64,000 bases of DNA. Origin: CAWAYH01 sp963786195 (GTDB lineage Bacteria; Acidobacteriota; Vicinamibacteria; Vicinamibacterales; 2-12-FULL-66-21). The notes beneath the pieces were generated by a model. It had not been told where the DNA came from and made no database searches. It worked only from the letters and a program-made list of their open reading frames with translations. Of the stretch, positions 1 to 9,350 are shown one piece after another. The translations under genes were made by a program, and so were the position numbers. The stretch lies in NCBI GenBank assembly GCA_963786195.1, contig CAWAYH010000008.1:62001-126000 (forward strand), in the 5' to 3' direction. Numbering within the stretch: the stretch's first letter is position 1; every line of letters begins with the position of its first letter.

Positions 1-722
1 CCCTTCGAGACGACGTTCACCACGGCTTCGAGCGCCTTCCCGTACTCGGCATCAAAGCGGTTGGTGATGACCTGGAACTCCGAAATGCCGTCCTGCATGA
101 AGCTCTGGACCGGCGATCCCCACACGTCGTCGTCGACGTCGCCGCCGTCGATGATCGTCGTGAAGTTGTAGCGGCCGTCGCTGCCGCCGATCTGGATGCC
201 GCGGCGTCCGGTGACGGCCGAGGTGTCGCGGCCGGCGCCCGGCACGAGGCGGGCCAGCGCGAGGAAGTCGCGCGACAGCAGCGGCAGCTCCTCGATCTGC
301 TTGGAGTCGATCGTCAGCGAGACATGCGAGTGGGTGGTCTCGAGAAGCGGCACCTCACCGATGACGGTGACCTGCTCCTCGAGCGCCGAGATACCGAGCT
401 TGAAGTCGACGGTGAGCTCCGTGCCGGCGGTCAGCCGCACGTCCTTTCGCTGGTCGACCTTGAACCCGGACATCTCGGCCGTGATCTCGTAGAGGCCCGG
501 CACGAGGACCGGAATCCGGTAGAATCCGCGTGCGTCGGTGATGCCGGTTCTGACGGTGCCCTGTTCCTGGTTCCGCGCCGTCACCGTCGCGCCCGGCAGC
601 ACACCGCCAGCCGAATCGACGACGGCCCCCAGGACGCTCGCGGTTCCCTGCTGCGCCCACGCCGGCTGCGCGGCGAGGACGATCAGGACCGCGCCCCCCG
701 CAGCGATCCACCTGCCAACCAT
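1..722 (-). CDS. TonB-dependent receptor, Oar-like (N-terminal part, runs off window)
   Basis: The protein starts with a signal peptide (MVGRWIAAGGAVLIVLAAQPAWAQ), followed by a carboxypeptidase-regulatory-like Ig fold (GAVVDSAGGVLPGATVTA ... GFYRIPVLVPGLYEITAEMSGF, about residues 30-95) and the start of a plug-like domain with IDSKQIEELPLLSR and a VTNRFDAEYGKA stretch. This order is that of acidobacterial Oar/TonB receptors, outer-membrane barrels of about 1,000 residues thought to import large substrates; only about 240 residues are inside the window. ATG at 722 is preceded by a strong purine-rich ribosome site (AGGGAGGGG). Its promoter shares an operator-like palindrome with the next two transcription units. 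The substrate cannot be told from sequence. Confidence 0.9.
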   Translation of the reverse strand, partial: MVGRWIAAGGAVLIVLAAQPAWAQQGTASVLGAVVDSAGGVLPGATVTARNQEQGTVRTGITDARGFYRIPVLVPGLYEITAEMSGFKVDQRKDVRLTAGTELTVDFKLGISALEEQVTVIGEVPLLETTHSHVSLTIDSKQIEELPLLSRDFLALARLVPGAGRDTSAVTGRRGIQIGGSDGRYNFTTIIDGGDVDDDVWGSPVQSFMQDGISEFQVITNRFDAEYGKALEAVVNVVSK

Positions 723-840
723 AACGCCCCTCCCTTGCCTGCCTTGCCCACGCATGACCGTGGAACCGCCAGATGAGGTCTGCGACGCGTCCGGGCCGGG
801 AACCTGACGGGTGCCGTGACGGCCGCCAGTGTGCGCGATA

Positions 841-896
841 CGAACAAGTGTTCGAGTAGTGTCCAGAACATAACCAAGCGTTCGACGCCGTGTCAA
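841..896 (-). promoter_or_regulatory. Promoter and palindromic operator of the TonB receptor gene
   Basis: On the minus strand there is a -35 TTGACA (891-896), a 17-bp spacer, a -10 TTATGT (868-873), then 13 bp and the palindrome CGAACACTTGTTCG (841-854, plus strand CGAACAAGTGTTCG). A weaker copy of the palindrome lies in the spacer (871-884). The same layout occurs at 3094-3150 and 3171-3226. The palindrome would cover the transcription start, so a repressor is the simplest reading; that role is inferred. Confidence 0.6.
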
Positions 897-912
897 GCGT
901 TTCCTCTCCCGA

Positions 913-3048
913 TCAGCGACCCGCCGCCCCCATCGGGCGCGGCGGCGTGAGATCGACGACGGTTTCGCGAAAGGATGCCTGACGCTCGCCCGGGACGCGT
1001 GACGTGACCTCCACCCGGAGCACGTAGCGGCCGGGCGCGAGGTTCCGAATCGGCACGCGCGCGCTGTAGCCGTACTCCGGCATCAGGCCGACCGGCACGT
1101 CCGGAGTGGCTGTCTGCTTCGACTCGAACACGATCCGTCCGTCGTCCGCTCTCAAGGTCGTGTGGATATCAATCCCCTGGGACGGGGCGGCCGCGTTCTG
1201 ATAAATCTCCACGAAGAGCGCAAGCGCATCGTCACCCACCGAAAATTCGCGGCGCGTGGTCGGGGGCGCCGGGAGAACGGCCGCGAGCCGGACATCCGGC
1301 TGCGGCGTGGGAACCGTCCGAGACGTCGCGGACGTCAGGACGAGTCCACTCATGGCCAGCGGGACCTGGAAAAAATCAGGGACTTCGAGGTCGTAGTGCA
1401 CGCTGCCCACACGACCGCCAACGTGCTCGAGCGCCGCCAGGCGGAGTTGATAGCGACCCGGCGGCAGGTTCACGCGTGTCAGTAGCCGGACACCGTTGCG
1501 TGCGACCGCGTCGCGGGTCTCCGGCCGCAGCTTGAGCGGAACATCCACCCGGCTGCCATCACGCGTCTTGCCCTGGTGATCCAGCGCGACCAGCGACATC
1601 TCGAGGTCATTGGTAAAAACGTCGTCCTGCTGGGTGAACGGTATGGTGCCGGCGCCCATCTCGACGGCGACGACAACGGAGGCGTTGGGACGGTCGCCCT
1701 TGAAGGCGGCGGCGAACACGCTGACGGGCAGGCCGCTCACCGGCAGTGGATTCTGCAGCGCCTGAACGAGCTGGGCCGAGGTGCCCTTGCCGGGCTCTAC
1801 TGAAAGCGTCTCCCGCACGGGCCCGCGCGGCGCGACGTAGCCCTTGCGCGAGCGCACCTGCACGTCGGGCCGTCGAACCCTGACCTCGATCTTCCGGAAC
1901 CGCCCGTCGCGCCGATCGTTGGTCGGATGATAGCCGAGCACGTAGTACGTGCTGCTGTCACGCACGACGCGATCGAAGACGTCGCGGAAGTCATTCTTGT
2001 CGATGGCTGCGAAACCGCCTGTCTCTTCCGCCAGCACGCGCAGGCTGTCCTGCGATCGGCGCACTTCGCCCTGCAGCCCGGTCACCCCGAGCTCGAGCTT
2101 GTAGTACTCCGGCGACGGCAGCTCGCCGATCTCCACGACGTCGTCGCCCAGGGCCGTCGCGCCGCGCGGGTCGACGGCGTAGATGCCCATGTTGGACCGC
2201 GTCGCGGACGCGATGGCGTCACGGGTGAGCGACGGCACGAGCGAGGCGACGTGGCTGTCCGACTGCTCCTGGATGTTGTAGTCGATGCCCTCGCTGAACA
2301 GGACGAGCGCCTTTCGCCGGCCACGGACGCCGGCCATCCAGTCGCCGAGGCGGCCAAGTGTTTCGAGCATCACGCGAGCCAGATCGCTGCGTTCCATCTC
2401 GAGCGGATCGTCGATCCTCACGCGGTTGGCCTCTTCCTCGGGGGGCCGCTGGAGGCTGAAGAAATCGTCGAGGCGCTCGAGCGTTGCCGATCGTGGCTTC
2501 CGTCCGACGAACTGATCGATCGCGGCCAGGAGCAATCGAGGATTCGCCGTGAAGTTCTGGCTGGCGTCCGCGCGGCCGCTGACGTGGACGACGGCGCCCA
2601 GATCGTTCGAGCCGAAGTGCTCCGCGATGAAGCGGCGTGCCGCACGGCGCACCAGTTGAGACCGCTGGGGAACCGTGTGCAGATCGTCGAGGACGAGCAC
2701 GTAGACCCGTCCGTCAAAGGCGTGGGTGTTCGTCGCGACGTCAGGCTCGACGGTGCGAGCGGGCCCCGCCGCCGCCGCGCGGTCGATCGGAATATCGATC
2801 AGGGAGCAGAAGGCCAGCGTCTGACGCCGGCCGTCTTCGAGGATCTCGAAATCCTGCTGCGTGAGGTCACGTACGAAGTGGCCTTTGCTGTCGACGACGC
2901 TCGCGTCGACCTCGACGTAGCTGACGTCGACTCTGAAGGGGACCTGCGGCTGACTCGGCGCCGGGACAGACCCTGCGGGAGGCGGCTGGGCCGCGCCGGT
3001 CGCGCACAGCAGCCACACCCAGGCGACAGCGACGAGGCGTTTGGTCAT
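913..3048 (-). CDS. VWFA-related secreted protein
   Basis: The 711-residue protein begins with a signal peptide (about residues 1-20) and an N-terminal block FRVDVSYVEVDASVVDSKGHFVRDLTQQDFEILEDGRRQ typical in layout of the acidobacterial VWFA-related family. The VWA-like domain follows: strand LVLDDLHT at about 118-125 stands where the MIDAS DxSxS motif would be, and RKALVLFSEGID forms a later strand. The C-terminal half is beta-rich and unassigned. Metal binding is doubtful because a clear DxSxS is absent, as is usual in this family. The family has no established biochemical role; an envelope or periplasmic adhesion role is likely. It is transcribed towards the TonB receptor but has its own promoter. 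Confidence 0.88.
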   Translation of the reverse strand: MTKRLVAVAWVWLLCATGAAQPPPAGSVPAPSQPQVPFRVDVSYVEVDASVVDSKGHFVRDLTQQDFEILEDGRRQTLAFCSLIDIPIDRAAAAGPARTVEPDVATNTHAFDGRVYVLVLDDLHTVPQRSQLVRRAARRFIAEHFGSNDLGAVVHVSGRADASQNFTANPRLLLAAIDQFVGRKPRSATLERLDDFFSLQRPPEEEANRVRIDDPLEMERSDLARVMLETLGRLGDWMAGVRGRRKALVLFSEGIDYNIQEQSDSHVASLVPSLTRDAIASATRSNMGIYAVDPRGATALGDDVVEIGELPSPEYYKLELGVTGLQGEVRRSQDSLRVLAEETGGFAAIDKNDFRDVFDRVVRDSSTYYVLGYHPTNDRRDGRFRKIEVRVRRPDVQVRSRKGYVAPRGPVRETLSVEPGKGTSAQLVQALQNPLPVSGLPVSVFAAAFKGDRPNASVVVAVEMGAGTIPFTQQDDVFTNDLEMSLVALDHQGKTRDGSRVDVPLKLRPETRDAVARNGVRLLTRVNLPPGRYQLRLAALEHVGGRVGSVHYDLEVPDFFQVPLAMSGLVLTSATSRTVPTPQPDVRLAAVLPAPPTTRREFSVGDDALALFVEIYQNAAAPSQGIDIHTTLRADDGRIVFESKQTATPDVPVGLMPEYGYSARVPIRNLAPGRYVLRVEVTSRVPGERQASFRETVVDLTPPRPMGAAGR

Positions 3049-3093
3049 GACCGGCGGCCCTCAGGTGACGGGCCACGCGTCTTGTGCACTATA

Positions 3094-3150
3094 CGAACAA
3101 GCGTTCGCACAGTAACGCGGACGATAACGAAGGGCTCCGCGGGCTGTCAA
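3094..3150 (-). promoter_or_regulatory. Promoter and palindromic operator of the VWFA gene
   Basis: Minus-strand -35 TTGACA (3145-3150), 17-bp spacer, -10 TTATCG (3122-3127), 14 bp, then palindrome CGAACGCTTGTTCG (3094-3107), 45 bp before the start codon. TTACTG and TATAGT flanking the palindrome could form a second, overlapping promoter. Confidence 0.6.
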
Positions 3151-3170
3151 GCCAACCTCGGTTCGACCTC

Positions 3171-3226
3171 TTGACCGCGTACGCGGTGCAGGGATAGGGT
3201 AGAACCGCTTTGTGAACATATGTTCG
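3171..3226 (+). promoter_or_regulatory. Promoter and palindromic operator of the CocE/NonD hydrolase gene
   Basis: A -35 TTGACC (3171-3176) is followed at 18 bp by a weak -10 TAGGGT (3195-3200) and, 12 bp later, by the palindrome TGAACATATGTTCG (3213-3226), which contains the start codon at 3220. The distance from the -35 to the palindrome is 36 bp, against 36 and 37 bp in the two neighbouring promoters. The mRNA leader would be only about 13 nt. Confidence 0.5.
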
Positions 3227-5022
3227 GATTGCGAGCAACGCCTCTCGTTGTCCTCGGACTCGCCGCCACGCTGGCCGCCCAGGACCCCGCGCCCTGGATG
3301 CGCGAGATCGTCGTCGAGCGCAACCTGCCCGTCCGCATGCGCGACGGCGTCACGCTCTACGCCGACGTGTACCGCCCGAAGGAGCCCGGCGCCTTTCCGG
3401 CGCTCCTCATGCGCACGCCGTACGACAAGGAAGGCGCGACGCAGAGCGGGCGACTCGCGCTGACGATCGCCGCCGTTCGCCGCGGCTATGTCGTCGTCGC
3501 CCAGGACACGCGCGGCCAGTTCAAGTCGGAGGGCCGGTTTCTTCCGTACGCGCAGGAAGTGACCGACGGTCACGACTCGATCGAGTGGGTGGCCACGCTC
3601 CCGTACGTCAACGGAAAGGTCGGGACGTTTGGCCTCTCCTATCCCGGCGCAGTTCAATGGATGACTGCGCCCACGCGACCGCCGCACCTGACGGCCATGG
3701 TGCCCGCGATGACGTTCGCGAGCCACCGCCACTTCGTCTACGACGGCGGCGTCTTCAACACGGGCTTCCTCAACTGGATGCTGGGCCGCCAGTTTCGCGA
3801 ACGCCTCCAGCTGGGTATCTCACCATCCTCCGGTGAGCAGCTCCGGGATGTCTGGCCCCGTCAGGGCGACGAGTGGATGAGTTATCTGCCCGTGCGGGAT
3901 CTTCCGGTCATGAAACCGTTCGCGTACTGGGCGGAGTGGACCGACAACCCCATCGAAAGCCCCTACTGGAGGGCATTCGACATCGAAGCCCAGCATGACA
4001 GGGTGACCGTGCCGGCGCTGAACTTCAGCGGCTGGAACGACGACGCGTATGGCCAGCCGGGCGCGATTCGCAACTTCGTCGGCATGCGCGCGCGCGGGGG
4101 AAGCGATCAGGCACGGAACGGCCAGCGTCTGATCATGGGTCCGTGGACGCATGGCGTGCCTACACTGACGCGGACGGCTTTTCGCGGCGTCGATTACGGT
4201 CCCAACGCCGGCATCGACTTCAACGAGCCGCAGCTGCGCTTCTTCGACTACTGGCTCAAGGGGATCGACAACGGATACTCGAGCGAGCCGCCGGTCCGCA
4301 TTTTCGTGATGGGCGACAACGCCTGGCGCGACGAACGGGAATGGCCGCTCGCTCGAACGCAATACACCGACCTGTTTCTCCTGGCAGGTGGCCGGCTGGC
4401 GTTTGCCGCGGCGACCGAGGAGGCGCCGGCGCGATTCGTGTACGACCCGCGCAAGGCCGTCAGACTGCCGCCTGCAGACGCGAGCGGCGACCGGGACTGG
4501 AGCACGCTCCGATCGCGCGAGGACGTCCTCACGTACACGACCGAGCCGCTGGATCGGGCCACCGAGCTGACGGGTCATCTCGTGGCGCGCTTGTGGATCT
4601 CCTCGACAGCCCAGGACACGGACTTCACGGGCCGCGTGTTCGACGTCGATCCGAAGGGTCGCGCCTGGGCGCTCACCGCCGCCCCTGGCGTCCTGCGCGC
4701 GCGATACCGCAGCACCGAGGATCCCGTCACGCCACGGCCGCTGACGCCAGGCGAGCCGACGGAGCTCACGATCAGCCTGGGGTACACCAGCTACGTCATG
4801 AAGGCCGGCCACCGGCTGCAAATCATGATCATGGGCAGTGTGTTTCCGGACGTTCACCTGAACATCTGGGGACCGTTCACGTCGATAGCGCAAGCCATCC
4901 CGGCAACGCAGACCGTCTATCACGATCGCGCCCATCCCTCGCGGATTCAGCTGCCGGTGATCCCGCGCGGCGCGGGTTCGGCCCGCCTCGCCGAGGCTTC
5001 GTCGAAGGTGGCCAGACGATGA
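3220..5022 (+). CDS. CocE/NonD family serine hydrolase (X-Pro dipeptidyl-peptidase S15-like)
   Basis: This 600-residue protein carries a signal peptide (MFGLRATPLVVLGLAATLAAQ) and the alpha/beta-hydrolase S15 fold. The nucleophile elbow is GLSYPG with Ser140, the acid is expected in NFSGWNDDAYG and the catalytic His in GPWTHG; the C-terminal third (from about residue 420) is the jelly-roll domain of the family (LVARLWISSTAQDTDF, GHRLQIMIMGSVFPD). Family members cleave Xaa-Pro peptides, cocaine or acyl esters and amides; the substrate here is unknown, and export suggests a periplasmic or extracellular one. Its TGA overlaps the next ATG (ATGA), so it is translationally coupled to the propeller-PHP gene. 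Confidence 0.9.
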   Translation: MFGLRATPLVVLGLAATLAAQDPAPWMREIVVERNLPVRMRDGVTLYADVYRPKEPGAFPALLMRTPYDKEGATQSGRLALTIAAVRRGYVVVAQDTRGQFKSEGRFLPYAQEVTDGHDSIEWVATLPYVNGKVGTFGLSYPGAVQWMTAPTRPPHLTAMVPAMTFASHRHFVYDGGVFNTGFLNWMLGRQFRERLQLGISPSSGEQLRDVWPRQGDEWMSYLPVRDLPVMKPFAYWAEWTDNPIESPYWRAFDIEAQHDRVTVPALNFSGWNDDAYGQPGAIRNFVGMRARGGSDQARNGQRLIMGPWTHGVPTLTRTAFRGVDYGPNAGIDFNEPQLRFFDYWLKGIDNGYSSEPPVRIFVMGDNAWRDEREWPLARTQYTDLFLLAGGRLAFAAATEEAPARFVYDPRKAVRLPPADASGDRDWSTLRSREDVLTYTTEPLDRATELTGHLVARLWISSTAQDTDFTGRVFDVDPKGRAWALTAAPGVLRARYRSTEDPVTPRPLTPGEPTELTISLGYTSYVMKAGHRLQIMIMGSVFPDVHLNIWGPFTSIAQAIPATQTVYHDRAHPSRIQLPVIPRGAGSARLAEASSKVARR

Positions 5023-7574
5023 CACGAAGTGACGCATGGATGCTGACGCTGACGGTCTGCAGCCTGGCGTCGCACGCCGTCGTCGCGCAGCGCGATCCGG
5101 TACTGAAGCAGATCCGCGTACCGCATTCCTATTACTACCGTGAGATGTATCTCCCCCAGGTTACGAGCGGCCCGAATGCTGTGAGCTGGTCGCCCGATGG
5201 CCGCGAGTGGTCTACGCAATGGCCGGGACGTTGTGGCGGCATCGCCTCGGCACCAGCGTGGCCGAACAGCTGACCGACGCCGCGAGTTACGATCATCAGC
5301 CCGACTGGTCGCCTGACGGCCGTTACATCGCATACAGCGCGTACCGCAATGACGCGATCGATCTGATGATGCTGGATCTGACGACCGGCATCTCCCGTCC
5401 GATCGTGGAGAACGGGGCCGTCCAGGTCGACGCGCGCTGGTCGCGCGATGGAAAACGCCTCGCGTTCGTCTCGACCCAGTACGAAGGCCGCTGGCACATC
5501 TATACCGCACCCGTCGCGGATGGCGGGCTCGGAACGCCGGAGAGGCTGACCACAGACCAGGACAGCCAGCTGCCACGCTACTACTACAGCAGGTTCGATC
5601 ACTATCTGTCGCCGACCTGGTCGCCCGACGGCCGCGAATTGCTGCTCGTGTCGAACGTGGGACGGATCTGGGGTACCGGTGGCTTCTGGCGGATGGACGC
5701 GAGGCCTGGCGCCGCGCCGCGGCAGATCCACTACGAGGAGACGACGTGGAAGGCGCGACCCGACTGGTCGCCGGACGGGCGTCGCGTGGTGTTCAGCTCA
5801 TATCTTGGCGGCCAGTGGCATCAGTTGTGGCTGATGCCGGCCGGCGGAGGCGACACGTTTCCGCTTACCTATGGCTCATTTGATGCGACGTCGCCTCGCT
5901 GGTCGCCCGACGGCAGCCGGATCGCCTACATTTCGAACGAGCCTGGCAATACCTCGCTCTGGATCGTCAACCTGCCGGGCGGCCGTCGGGAGCGCGTCGA
6001 CATCCAGGAGCGGCGCTTCAGGAACGCTGTCGGACGGCTGCGGATCTCGGTCGTGGACCGCGCCACCGGCCGTCCGCTGCGCACGCGTCTCGGTCATAGG
6101 ACCCGACGGGCGGGGCTACTCGCCGGATGACGCCTGGCGTCACGCCGACGACGAGTTCGATCGACGCGAGCGCCGATTCGGGTCCAGCTACTTCCATACC
6201 GATGGAACCTGCGGAGCTCTCCGTCCCGGCGACGAGCATCCAGGTCGAGGTGACGCACGGGCTGGAGCTACGCGTGGCGCGGCACTCGGTGGCCGTGCCC
6301 GAAGTCGGCTGAAGCGCTGGTCGTCGCGCTCGATCGGCTGGCTGACTTCCGCAGCGCCGGCTGGATAAGCGGCGACCTGCACGTGCACATGAACTACGGC
6401 GGCGCCTACAGGAACACGCCGGCCCACCTGGCGCGGCAGGCGGCGGCCGAGGATCTCGACCGTCGTCGAGAACCTCATCGTCAACAAGGAGCAGCGGTTT
6501 CCGGACATCGGCTACTTCACCGGCCGTCCGGATGTCGGTCACATCGACGCCGTCGTGATCAATGCACGGTCAGGAGTTCCACACGAGCTACTGGGGACAT
6601 CGGCGCTGCTCGGCCTCCGCGATCATCTCGTGCTGCCGGACTACGCGGGCTACACGAACACCGCGGCGGCGAGTCTCTTCCCGCACAATGCGGTCGTCGC
6701 GATCTCGCGCACGCGCAAGGCGGGCTGATGGGCTACGTGCATCCCGTTCGGCGACGAGCCCGACCCCGCCGACGCGAAACAGCCGCTGACGGAGCGAGCT
6801 TCCGGTCGACGCCGCGCTCGGGAAGGTGGATTACCTCGAGGTGCGTTGGCTTCAGCGATCACCTGTGGCGACCGCGAGTGTCTGGTACCGGCTGCTCAAC
6901 TGCGGATTTCGTATTCCGGCGGGGGCCGGCACCGACGCCATGGCCAACTTCTCGTCGCTTGCGGGGGCCGGTTGGCCTCAACCGGATCTACGTGAAGACC
7001 GGCGCGCCGCTCGACTACGCGGCGTGGCTGAACGGCATCCGGGCCGGGCGGACTTTCGCGACCAACGGACCGCTGCTCGAGTTCACCCTCGACGGGCGCG
7101 AACCCGGCGATGAGATCCGAGTGCCGCGCGGCGGACACAGGTTGCAGGCGCGCGCCAGCCTCCGGTCGATTGTGCCGGTCGACGCGCTGCGAGATGCGGC
7201 CAACGGCCGCGTTATCGAGACCCTGCCGCTGAGCGCCGACAGAACCACAGCGACAATCGACAGGACGCTCGCCGTCGAGCGCAGCGGATGGTATACGTTG
7301 CGCGCGCGAAGCCTGACGCCCAGGCATCCGATACTCGACCGTTATGCGTTCGCGACGACGAGCCCGGTCTATGTCATCGTTGGCGACGTCCCATTCGTCG
7401 ACGACCGACGCCCGGGTATTCGCTTGCGTGGATCGGCCGACTCGAGCAGGCGGTCGCCGAGCATCAGGCCTGGAACGGCCCGGACGAAAGACGGGCAGTG
7501 CTGGAATCGCTCGAGCGTGCGCGATCGGTGTACAGGAGCGTGCTCGCCAGAGCGAGCCGCAAGGAAGGCGCTGA
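5019..7574 (+). pseudogene. Secreted TolB-like propeller fused to a PHP-type metallohydrolase (CehA/McbA-like), frameshifted
   Basis: The reading frame begins at the ATGA overlap with a signal peptide (MTRSDAWMLTLTVCSLASHAVVAQ) and then changes frame near 5208. WD40-like PD40 repeats follow, with at least six WSPDGR-type motifs to about 6010. Further shifts lie near 6090, 6180-6310, 6450, 6540, 6740-6780, 6960 and 7400. The C-terminal half holds a PHP-type metal site: GDLHVHMN (HxH at 6380-6388) and, after repairing one base, HPFGDEPDP near 6740. This architecture is that of acidobacterial CehA/McbA-like metallohydrolases that split amide or carbamate bonds. The stop is uncertain (7574 or up to 7641 depending on the last shift). 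Continuous similarity across frames suggests an indel-ridden assembly, but real decay cannot be excluded. Confidence 0.75.
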
Positions 7575-7579
7575 AGCTC

Positions 7580-8539
7580 ATGAAGAAGAGCGTGGTTCGC
7601 GATCTGCCGTCGGCCATCGAGGAGTTCGTTGCGGATGGTGACGTGGTAGCAATGGAGGGCTTCACGCATCTCATTCCGTTTGCGGCCGCCCACGAGATCA
7701 TCCGGCAGAAGCGTCGCGACTTGACGCTGGTGCGGCTCACGCCGGATCTCATTTACGACCAGCTCATAGCGGCCGGGTGCTGCAGAAAGCTCGTCTTCAG
7801 CTGGGCAGGCAATCCCGGCGTCGGCTCGCTCCACTCGCTGCGCCGGGCCGTCGAGCGCGGCACGATTGAGATCGATCCGTACTCGCACTTCGGGCTCGCA
7901 ATGCGGCTGTTCGCGGGTGCCGCCAACCTGCCGTTCATGCCGCTGCGGAGCTATCAGGGGTCCGACCTGGTCCAGGTCAACTCGTCGATCCGTCCGGTGC
8001 GCTCCCCGTTCGACGACGAGGAGATTTTCGCGGTGCCACCGCTACGGCCGGACGTTGCGATCCTGCACGCCCAGCGCGCCGACGAGGACGGCAACGTGCA
8101 GACCTGGGGGCTGATCGGGGCGCAGCGGGAAACAGCATTCGCGTCCAAGCGGGTGATCGTCACCGTCGAGGAAATCGTTCCACGCGAGGTCGTGCGATCC
8201 GATCCGAATCGAACGGCGATTCCCGGCCTGATCGTGTCGGCCGTGTGCCCGGTTCCGTACGGGGCACATCCGTCATTCACGCAGGGCTACTATGACCGGG
8301 ACACCGAGTTTTACGTGCAGTGGGATGAGATCTCCCGTGACGAGGCGCGCCTGCAAAGCTGGATCGACGAGTGCATTCGGGCGCTGCCGTCGCGCGCGGA
8401 GTACGTCGAGCGATTGGGCTCGGAGCGGCTCCACCGGCTGGCGGTCTCGCCGCAGTTTGCGGCGCCCGTGAACTTCGGCCGATACGCTGGACAACCGCCG
8501 GCGCCGATCGCGGACGGCATTGGCGGGTTGGGGCGATGA
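7580..8539 (+). CDS. CoA-transferase subunit A (GctA/IpdA-like)
   Basis: The 319-residue protein matches the alpha subunit of family I CoA-transferases (VADGDVVAMEGFTHLIPFAAAHEIIR; KLVFSWAGNPGVGS; DVAILHAQRADEDGNVQTWG). Such alpha2beta2 enzymes move CoA between acids, for example glutaconate, 3-oxoadipate or, for the IpdAB branch, open a ring ketone CoA thioester. The start ATG at 7580 sits just beyond the end of the frameshifted metallohydrolase gene, and its stop overlaps the B-subunit start (ATGA at 8536), the usual pairing. Which acid is used cannot be decided; the neighbours (hydrolase, amidase-like protein, peptidases) suggest that a carboxylic acid freed by amide or ester cleavage is activated here. 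Confidence 0.85.
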   Translation: MKKSVVRDLPSAIEEFVADGDVVAMEGFTHLIPFAAAHEIIRQKRRDLTLVRLTPDLIYDQLIAAGCCRKLVFSWAGNPGVGSLHSLRRAVERGTIEIDPYSHFGLAMRLFAGAANLPFMPLRSYQGSDLVQVNSSIRPVRSPFDDEEIFAVPPLRPDVAILHAQRADEDGNVQTWGLIGAQRETAFASKRVIVTVEEIVPREVVRSDPNRTAIPGLIVSAVCPVPYGAHPSFTQGYYDRDTEFYVQWDEISRDEARLQSWIDECIRALPSRAEYVERLGSERLHRLAVSPQFAAPVNFGRYAGQPPAPIADGIGGLGR

Positions 8540-9333
8540 GACGGCCCGCGACGGTCCACCGGGACTACGCGCCGGCCTGCTCCCGGACCGAGCTGATGGT
8601 CGTTGCCGCGGCGCGCGCGCTGCGCGACGGCGAGGTCGTGTTCGTCGGGATTGGACTGCCGAACCTGGCGTGCAACCTCGCGAAGCGGCTCCACGCCCCG
8701 GGCCTCGAGCTGATCTACGAATCCGGCATCTTCGGCGCGGCGCCGGAGCGACAGGCGCTCTCGATCGGCGACCCCTGCCTCGTCTCGGGTGCCGCCGGCG
8801 TCTGTTCGCTGCCCGACATCTTTCTCTTCTACCTGCAGCGCGGGCTCATCGACGTCGGATTCCTGGGCGCGGCGCAGATCGACAGGTTCGGCAACATCAA
8901 CTCGACGGTCATCGGCCCGTACAATCGACCGACGAGGTGCGCCTGCCAGGCAGCGGCGGCGCCGCGGACATCGCGGCTCTCGCCCGGCGGGTCTTCATCA
9001 TCGGCCGGCAGACGAAGCGGTCGTTCGTCGACCGCGTGGACTTCGTCACGTGCGCGGGACACTCGCCGAACGGAGAACGCCCGCACAGCTCGTACGGCGC
9101 CGGCCCGGAGCTCGCGGTCACCGATCTCGGCGTCTACGGCTTCGATTGCGCAACCGGCGAAATGGCGCTGCAACACCTTCATCCGGACGTCACGTTCGAG
9201 GACGTTCAGGCCGCGACCGGCTGGACGCTCCGGCATCACGACCAGATCGGCACGACGCCGCCGCCGACGACCGAGGAGCTGCGTCTGCTGCGGGAAGAGC
9301 TGGAATCCGAAAGGGTAATACCTGGGGGGATAG
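8536..9333 (+). pseudogene. CoA-transferase subunit B (GctB/IpdB-like), one frameshift and a lost stop
   Basis: The B subunit starts in the ATGA overlap: RTELMVVAAARALRDGEVVFVGIGLPN, then LIYESGIFGAAPERQ, where the Glu of YESG matches the catalytic glutamate of GctB proteins. The frame changes near 8935 (INSTVIGPYNRP to VRLPGSGGAADIAALARR) and the rest, to LRLLREELESERVIPGG, is normal for the family. In the sequence as given the frame runs into the next gene. A run of six G at 9324-9329, if really five, would give a TAG at 9331-9333 directly after VIPGG. I therefore infer two indels rather than a true fusion with the peptidase. Confidence 0.75.
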
Positions 9334-9350
9334 AGCACCGCTCCACCATC

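Noticed and set aside
841..3226. An SOS (LexA) regulon as the meaning of the CGAAC-N4-GTTCG palindromes
   Set aside because: The motif fits, but none of the controlled genes is a DNA-damage gene and LexA specificity in this phylum is not known to me; kept only as one alternative.
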